From NCBI RefSeq assembly GCF_011386835.1, contig NC_088791.1, forward strand, positions 52,595,498 to 52,659,497: a stretch of 64,000 nucleotides of DNA. Direction: 5' to 3'. The notes beneath the pieces are model-generated. The model saw only the letters and a list, made by a program, of their open reading frames with translations, was not told the DNA's origin and did not search any database. Source of the DNA: Chrysemys picta bellii. Taxonomy: Eukaryota; Chordata; Testudines; Emydidae. Numbering within the stretch: position 1 is the stretch's first letter; every line of letters begins with the position of its first letter. The translations under genes and the position numbers were made by a program. Of the stretch, positions 58,162 to 64,000 are shown in pieces.

Positions 58162-59076
58162 CTATATGGCAGCGGTGGGCAAACTACGTCTTGCGGGCCA
58201 GATCTGGCCCTTCAGAGCTTTGGCTCCGGCCTGCGGGATTGCCACCCCCGTGGCGCTGCGGGGCTAAGGCAGGCTCCCTGCCTGCCCTGGCCCCGCGCCG
58301 CTCCAGGAAGTGGCCGGCACCATTTCCCTGCGGTCCCTGGGGATGGGGGTGGGGAGAGGGCTCCGCACGCTGCCCTCACCTGCAGGCACTGCCCCCTGCA
58401 GCTCCCATTGGCTGGGAATGGGGAACCGCGGCCAATGGGAGCTTCAGGGGAGGTATCCACAGGCGAGGGCAGCACGCAGAGCCCTCTTCCCACCCACCCA
58501 CCCCCAGAGGCCTCAGGGATGTGGTGTCAGCTGGTTCCTGGAGTGGCGCGGGGTCAGGGCAGGCAGGGAGGATGCCTTAGCTTCGCTGCGCGCCGTTGCC
58601 ACCCCGGAGCCGCTCAAGGTAAGTGGCGCCAGGCCAGAGCCCACACCCCGAACTCCTCCCACACCTCAACCCCCTGCCCTGAGCCCTCTAACCCCCTGCC
58701 TTGAGCCCCCTGCCGCACCCCTCCTACACCCCAACCCCTGCCCTGAGCTCCTGCAGCACCCTACACACCTCCTGAAACCCAGCCCCCTGCCCTGAGCCCC
58801 ATTGTACATCCCAACCCCTTGCCCTAAGCCACTTCCTGCACACCGCACCCCCACACACACCCAAGCCCCCTGCTGCACCCCGCACCCCTTCTGCACCCTG
58901 AGCCCCCTGCAGCACCCCACACACCTCCTGCACCATAACCACTTGACCTGAGCCCCTTCCTGCACACCGCACCCCCTCCGCCCCCTGCCCCAGCCCTACA
59001 TTCATGGCACTGCATGCAATTTCTCCACCCAGATGTGGCCCTCAGGCCAAAAAGTTTGCCCACCCTTGCTATATGG
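58162..59076. mobile_element. Non-autonomous hAT element (899 bp, TSD CTATATGG)
   Basis: The element spans 58170-59068, with ends CAGCGGTGGGCAAACTACG and AGTTTGCCCACCCTTG. It is flanked by perfect 8-bp duplications CTATATGG (58162-58169, 59069-59076). The interior is GC-rich, and from about 58,640 to 59,000 consists of an imperfect tandem array of 'ccctgagccccctgc...caccccacac' units. The overlapping ORFs of up to 196 codons on both strands come from this biased sequence, not from a transposase. Confidence 0.92.
58640..59000. repeat. C-rich minisatellite inside the hAT element
   Basis: About ten diverged repeats of a 30-45-base C-rich unit (accccctgccctgagcccc type). One strand is nearly free of G in places. 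Confidence 0.75.
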
Positions 59077-59079
59077 AGT

Positions 59080-59600
59080 CTCAGCCAACCATCTCTAAGA
59101 AGTCTGGGTCGAAACCTTTAAGTGCTTTAAAGCTTGATTTTCAAGGTAAGAAAAGAGGCTAGATGCTGGTGGGGAGAGTTGAGATTGGCATACATACTGG
59201 ACTTTGTTACTGAATGTTGTAGTAAATTTGGTGTCAAATTTTTAGATCTAACCTTTCCTGGTGAGTGTCAATTTTTTTAATTAAAAAAAAAAAGTTGTGT
59301 TGCCTGGAGCAATGGTGCTCAGCCTTAACAGTTAGACAATGAAGGTTTTTATATTTTGTTCTGCTTGCAAATTTACTATCTTACAAGGTAAATCAGCACC
59401 ACTGTCAATCAAGAGTCACCTTGTAAGCTAGAAGAGCAGAGATTTGCATGGTGAGTATTGCCAGTAAGCAAGCATTTTTTCTGTCCAAAGTTGTTTTTTG
59501 CTGGACTTTGTAATATTTTTGTGGGCTACTTTACTAACATTTAACAGCTCAAAACCTGGACTTTAAAATTTTTATTTAAAAAACAAACAAACAAAAAAAC
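59080..59600. other. No feature seen
   Basis: AT-rich spacer between the hAT element and the DIRS element, with (caaa)n at 59,583-59,600. Confidence 0.35.
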
Positions 59601-59888
59601 AGCAGCTATTTCTTCATCTTGTGATGGTCCCTATGTGGATTCCAAAAGTGGGTGCACATGCACATCAGACACCGGAGCCAGCAATATTCATAGTAGTGAC
59701 TGTTGACCCGCATGTGCGTCATGCATCACCGTTCGAGGCTTTAACAGGCCGTGCAGGTCAACACTGCTTCAGTTCCCTCTTATTGCCACATGGCCAGAGT
59801 TGGAACCTTCGGTTCTCTTAGCTTGCTAAGAGACCTGCTCTTTGATATCTCTGAATATAATTTTAGTTCTAAGTTCAGTTGTATTTAG

Positions 59889-61560
59889 TTGCCCATTCGT
59901 ATAAGACCTTGGACTTTCCCTTCTGTAGGGCATTTTCCTGAACTATGCCCCAACAGGCAAGTTTTAAAAACTGTTGCTTCATGTCCGTGCGCCTTCTCTG
60001 TGAGCGACGAACACCACCATTGTCTTTACTGCCTAGGCAAAGCCCACATCATCACCTGTTGCTCCATCTGCTGATTGTTCCCATCCAGAATTCGAGCAGC
60101 CCAAGAACTTCTCCTCAAGTATGTCATGGAGGAGGCTATGCATCCACTTGCACAGTCAACTCCAGCACTGGAGTCGTACGTGTCACCATCAGTGAGCGTC
60201 TCCCTGGGCCTTTCCCATGTAGTACCAACAGTACCAGCACATCCGTCAAAGCCTGGCCACGGGCATAAGGGTGGATTCCGTCGGGGAGCACTTCCAAATG
60301 CAGCATGTCTCCCCAAGCCCTGCCAAGTAGGGTGAGAAGTCATGCGTCCACGCAGATGCCCCTGCTGCAAAGAAGTCTCATACGGAGCACAAGCCGCTCC
60401 ACAGATGCCATCCTCAGCTCCAGGGCCCGGACCGCCATCCTCTCCTCTGTAACTGTCGACACTGCTGGGACCATCCGGTCTTTCAGGCCCAGTCCCAAAT
60501 ACACCGAGGTGCTTGTCCCCTTTTATGCCAACAGCTGAGCTTACGCTGGTCTCCCCCATGCACCAGTCCTCCACCTGCTTCAAAACTTCTGTCTCTGGCA
60601 GATGAGCCCCTCCTAGTCCTCCAGCATCCTCTCTGACCTTCTCTGCCAGTAACCCAAAACAGATGAACCTCTTCTCCTCTTGTACCATCCTGTTCTGCTG
60701 ATGACACCGACGGCCCCTCCTCTGCCAGACCCGTCTTCGGACTTGGAGTGGTCCTCTAAGCCAGACCAGCCTTCCCATCTGCACCTTCCCAATCCTGCAG
60801 CCCGGACCTTCTGCATTGTCCCTACCCATTGGTCACCCCATGGTTCTGCTACCTGCAGATGCTGCCGATGCCCAGTGATCCCTACACCTGGTCCTACTGG
60901 CCTGCTTAGGGCCACTACCATGACCATGGAGTACAACCATACCCACATCACTGGCCATCTCTCACCCATACCACTCCTTCTTCCATCTATGAGGAGCCTC
61001 AGGATGCCCCCACTCCGTCGGCACCAGTGGCACCCCTGGACCCCACTGGCCACTGGCTCTTCCTCATCACTGGATGATGCACTTATATCTCCACCCTTTC
61101 CCCACCCAACTACCATGCCCAGTACCAGGGATTACTTCGCCACATGGGTGCAGCTCTCAATCATCCTTTGGAGGACATCCAGGGCCCCCAGAACCAATTC
61201 TTGGAAATTCTGCAACCCCTGGGACCCTCCTGTATCACACTGCCGATCCACAAAGCCATCTTACAGCTGGCTCAGACTGTCTGGCATACCCCGGCCTCCT
61301 GCACCCCTACCCCCAAAGCAGGTAGAACACTGCTATTTCATGCCATCCAATGGTATGGACTTTTTATTTATCCACCCGCTGCCTAACTCCCTTGTGGTAA
61401 ATGTGGCCACTGAGCGTGCCCGCCAGCAACATTTCCGAGCCACACCTCCTGCCTGTGTCCTAGAAGATCCAGCTTCTTCGCAGCCCAAAGTCTATTTATC
61501 TGCAGGCCTGCAGTTCCTAGCTATCAGGCCATCTTGGCCAAGTACGACTTCCTTTCCTAC
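59889..61560 (+). pseudogene. gag: DIRS gag (ORF1), frameshifted
   Basis: Near 59,990-60,074 the frame reads DEHHHCLYCLGKAHIITCCS, a Cys/His cluster typical of the DIRS Gag N-terminus, then a stop. Further on, 61,144-61,310 gives LNHPLEDIQGPQNQFLEIL and LPIHKAILQLAQTVWHTPAS. The protein then switches frame into EHCYFMPSNGMDFLFIHPLP, NSLVV and KVYLSAGLQF (61,330-61,540). These are the conserved DIRS Gag blocks. The uninterrupted 413-codon frame at 60680-61921 is therefore not one real protein. Only about residues 214-280 of it are in the true frame, and the rest is a chance reading. Confidence 0.7.
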
Positions 61561-62424
61561 TCTAAGTAGCAGACTTCCAAACCTTCCGTCCTCCGGAGAA
61601 GCAACAGGACTTTCAAGATCTCCTACACGAAGGCAAGTTGGTTGCCAAGATGGCTCTCTATGCTCTGTTGATGCTGCTGACACTACGTCCCACCTTCTAA
61701 CATCTGGGGTAGTGCTCTGCCACCACTCTTCAGTCCAGCGGGCTTCCAACGGAGGTACTCTTGACAACCATCAGTTGTTAAGTGATGAGACTGATAAATC
61801 CTTCCACTCCTTCAAGGACTCCCATGACACCTTCCAGTTGCTAGGCATCTATATACCAGCTCCTGCCCTCAGACAGCAATGTTCGATTTGCCTACCAGCC
61901 CTACCCTCAACGTCCACCTGAATTGTCCTGCCACCAACTACACTCTCAGCACCCCCATTACACCTCTACTACTACCTCCATTGACTCCACCTTTCCACTA
62001 TGTCTGTCTAAGCAGTCCTTTTGACTCTTTGCTTGAAACCTTCAAACCTTCTTCCATCACACTACAGATCATCTTTGGGAGTCATCGTGCCCTCCCTCTT
62101 TGCCCACCACTGGGGCAAGATTACCACCAATAGCTGGGTGCTCAACATTGTTCACCATGGGTACCTCATTGAATTCCTCTCCTTCCCTCCTACTGCGTGC
62201 CCTCCAGATCCTTCCTAATGCCACCTCATCTGGGAGGAATTGGCTGCCCTCCTCCGAAAGGGCGCCATAGAACATGTCCCAAGGTTTCTACTCCCCTTAT
62301 TTTCTCATGCGTGGTCATTGCCCCATTCTGGATCGCCTGTCGTTGAACAAATTCATCCACAATTAAACCATCCACATTTCTGTATACTCCCCCTTATTAT
62401 TCCATCTCTTTCCCATGGAGCTTA

Positions 62425-62800
62425 GTTTGTGGTTCTTGATATGAAGGATGCGTATTTGCATATAGTCATCCACCCCGCTCATCACAAATTCCTCTGTTTC
62501 ACGGTGGGACATTTCCACCATCAATTCCGGGTTCTTCTCTGTGTAATTGCCACCACTCCCCATGTCTTCATGAAGGCTTTTGCCATTGTGGTATCCTACA
62601 TGCAGCGCCTGGGTCACTTTGTTATTCCCTATCTGGACAATTGGCTTCCTATGGCCCCATCCCGTGCCTGCCTCCTTAACACAATACAGACCCTCTGCGC
62701 CCTCCTCAACAGCTTAGGGATCTGCATCAATGTGGCGAAATCAGTCCTCGTTCCTACCCGCACAGTAACTTTCCTAAAAGGCTCACCTGGACTGTGTTGT
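62425..62800 (+). pseudogene. pol: DIRS reverse transcriptase domain, catalytic residue lost
   Basis: The frame reads VVLDMKDAYLHIVIHPAHHK (first catalytic Asp region), then FLCFTVGHFHHQFRVLLC, MQRLGHFVIPYLDNWLPMAP and LNSLGICINVAKS. The YLDN box replaces the usual double Asp of the active site with Asp-Asn, so polymerisation would be lost. The sequence KDAYxHIxIHP and the short spacing to the LDD box are typical of DIRS RT. The frame drifts after about 62,790. Confidence 0.85.
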
Positions 62801-63230
62801 GGCACGTGCATTTCTTCCCTCGGACAGCTTCCATCGACCTCGCTACTCTCATTGTGCAGCTCTGCTGTCATCCACATACGTGCGTCCATTGGTGCCTTTC
62901 CCTCCTGGGCCATATGGCGGCCTGCATCTCTGTCACACCATATGTCCGTCTTCATATGTATTGTCTCCAGCTGTGTCTCTGCTCTGTCTATGATCTCCAG
63001 TCTGACCACCTAGACAAACCGATCCTGATTTTCCACTCTGTCCTCACCTCCCTTATTGCCCCCAAAATCCCCATCACAACAGATGCCTTACTCATCAGAT
63101 GGGGCAGTCATTTGGATGGCCACACAGCTCAGGGCCTCTGGTCGCCCAGGGAAGTGCGGATATACATCAACATCTTGGAGCTACAGGCCATCCACCTTGC
63201 CTGCTGGACCTTCCTGCCTTTCACCTAATC
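62800..63230 (+). pseudogene. pol: DIRS RT connection and RNase H domain
   Basis: In the next frame: CLSLLGHMAACISVTPYVRL, then LDKPILIFHSVLTSL and TTDALLIRWGSHLDGHTAQG followed by LWSPREVRIYINILELQAIH. The T-D-A---W-G-H--G and ELxA pattern is that of the RNase H fold retained in DIRS elements. It ends with a stop near 63,228. Confidence 0.75.
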
Positions 63231-63246
63231 CTGACATATTTAACTG

Positions 63247-64000
63247 GTGTCGGACAACATGACGGTGGTTGTATATATCTACAAGCAGGGTGGGGCCAGA
63301 TCCCCCTCCCTTTGCACAGATGACATCCTTCTTTGTAATGGTTCCTCTGGCACAGGGCCACCCTACACACTGTCCATCTTCCAAGCACCAGCAACTCACT
63401 GGCGGACATGCTCAGCCACTTCTGCCATGCCTACCACAAATGGAAGTGCCACGACCCCACTCTCCAGTCCATTTTTTGCCTGTGGGGTATGCCGCGTTAG
63501 GACCTCTTTGCGATGCCAGAGAACCCCAAACTTCCTCTCTTTTGCTCTAGGGGGCCCAGGTTCCCAAGGCAATGCTCTTCTCCATCCCTGGACCACCAAA
63601 CTCCACTATGCCTTTCTGTCCATACCTCTGCTTCCCCGAGTTCTGTGCAAGGTGTGGTGCGACTGGGTGATGATTATTCTCATAGCCCTCTCTTAGCCTC
63701 ACCAGTACTGGTACACAGATCTCCTTCACCTCTTTGCTCGTCCTCCGATCTGCCTCCCAGTGCATCCAGATCTCCTCATACAGGCGCAGCCTGAGTCCTC
63801 TCCATCTCAGACCTTGGTATTTGGATGGGGCTCACTTGTAAACAGGGAATGCTCTGCCCCTGTCCACGACATCCTTACCATAGCAGAGGTCTGTCCACTA
63901 GGGCATGTTACTAAGCTAAATGGTGCCGCGTCATCACTTGGGCGCTCCATCACCAACAACCTGTGGACTCCATCTCCATTGCCATCCTTCTGGACTACCT
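63247..64000 (+). pseudogene. pol: DIRS RNase H tail and downstream region (continues past window)
   Basis: VSDNMTVVVYIYKQGGARSP (63,247-63,310) is the conserved 'DN-T---YI-KQGG-RS' segment. It is followed in shifting frames by DLFAMPENPKLPLFCSR (about 63,500-63,550) and a Pro/Ser-rich part. Several frame changes occur. The segment belongs between RNase H and the recombinase. Confidence 0.75.

Larger units (their letters stand above)
59606..64000 (+). mobile_element. DIRS-type tyrosine-recombinase retrotransposon, 5' part, runs off the window
   Basis: The 5' end shows a terminal-repeat-like segment (ggtccctatgtggattcc, gtgggtgcacatgcac) of the kind found at the ends of turtle DIRS elements. 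After it come, in order, a Gag-like region with a Cys/His cluster, a DIRS Gag core, RT, and RNase H followed by the conserved post-RNase H segment. The methyltransferase-like domain and tyrosine recombinase would lie beyond 64,000. Frameshifts and stops break every domain, so this copy is inactive. The sequence is C-rich on the plus strand, which gives long chance ORFs on both strands. Confidence 0.85.

Noticed and set aside
58114..58965. Overlapping ORFs of 93-196 codons on both strands
   Set aside because: They lie inside a bounded hAT element with a C-rich tandem array. Open frames on several strands at once indicate base bias, not genes.
60026..60829. 267-codon minus-strand ORF
   Set aside because: It is antisense to the DIRS gag region, whose C-rich plus strand leaves the minus strand poor in stop codons. 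No family motif is seen.
1..64000. CRISPR arrays, bacterial operons, rRNA or functional tRNA genes
   Set aside because: All signals are vertebrate. The only tRNA-like sequences are the heads of SINEs, and tandem repeats lack the regular spacer structure of CRISPR.

Overview
This is vertebrate nuclear DNA with no recognisable intact host gene. It is AT-rich intergenic or intronic sequence filled with layers of transposable elements. The repeats point to a turtle, most likely a cryptodire. There are three copies of a tRNA-derived SINE (11.5, 47.1 and 53.4 kb) whose 3' tail matches a CR1 LINE tail in the same window. There are also CR1 LINE fragments, a DIRS-type retrotransposon, a Ty3/Gypsy element and several TIR elements. 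Family names come from recognising motifs by eye; nothing was searched.

Layout. 0.2-4.0 kb: a decayed minus-strand copy of a multicopy uncharacterised ORF family, split by what looks like a non-LTR retrotransposon tail. 4-10.9 kb: mostly unassigned DNA with a GC-rich block and two short repeats. 10.9-14.0 kb: a minus-strand Ty3/Gypsy element with gag and RT remnants, broken by a 674-bp solo LTR (5-bp TSD GAGAC) and by a SINE. 15.0 kb: a MIR-like SINE. 17.9-19.0 kb: a hairpin MITE and a solo LTR. 20.2-21.7 kb: the 3' half of a CR1 LINE with a second hairpin MITE inside it.

25.1-32.3 kb holds the most notable object, a 7,240-bp endogenous retrovirus. Its two 444-bp LTRs look identical, the TSD is CTGG, the PBS is tRNA-Pro type, and there is a strong splice donor and a polypurine tract. 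It keeps only a short gag start and the integrase C-terminus. Where the rest of pol should be there is about 3.2 kb of unusual sequence with three strong splice-acceptor-like sites and a small ORF for a putative membrane protein. Env is about 620 codons in two overlapping frames. Identical LTRs around a gutted gag-pol suggest recent mobilisation in trans.

34-59 kb: a 369-bp palindromic MITE, hAT elements at 42.1 and 58.2 kb, a pogo/Tigger-like MITE at 47.4 kb, a 410-bp element with perfect 50-bp inverted arms at 49.4 kb, a solo LTR at 50.3 kb (TSD GATG), a probable LTR at 51.5 kb, a decayed coiled-coil coding fragment at 39.2 kb, and a possible terminal host exon at 53.7 kb. 59.6 kb to the end: the 5' two thirds of a frameshifted DIRS retrotransposon (gag, RT, RNase H) running off the window.
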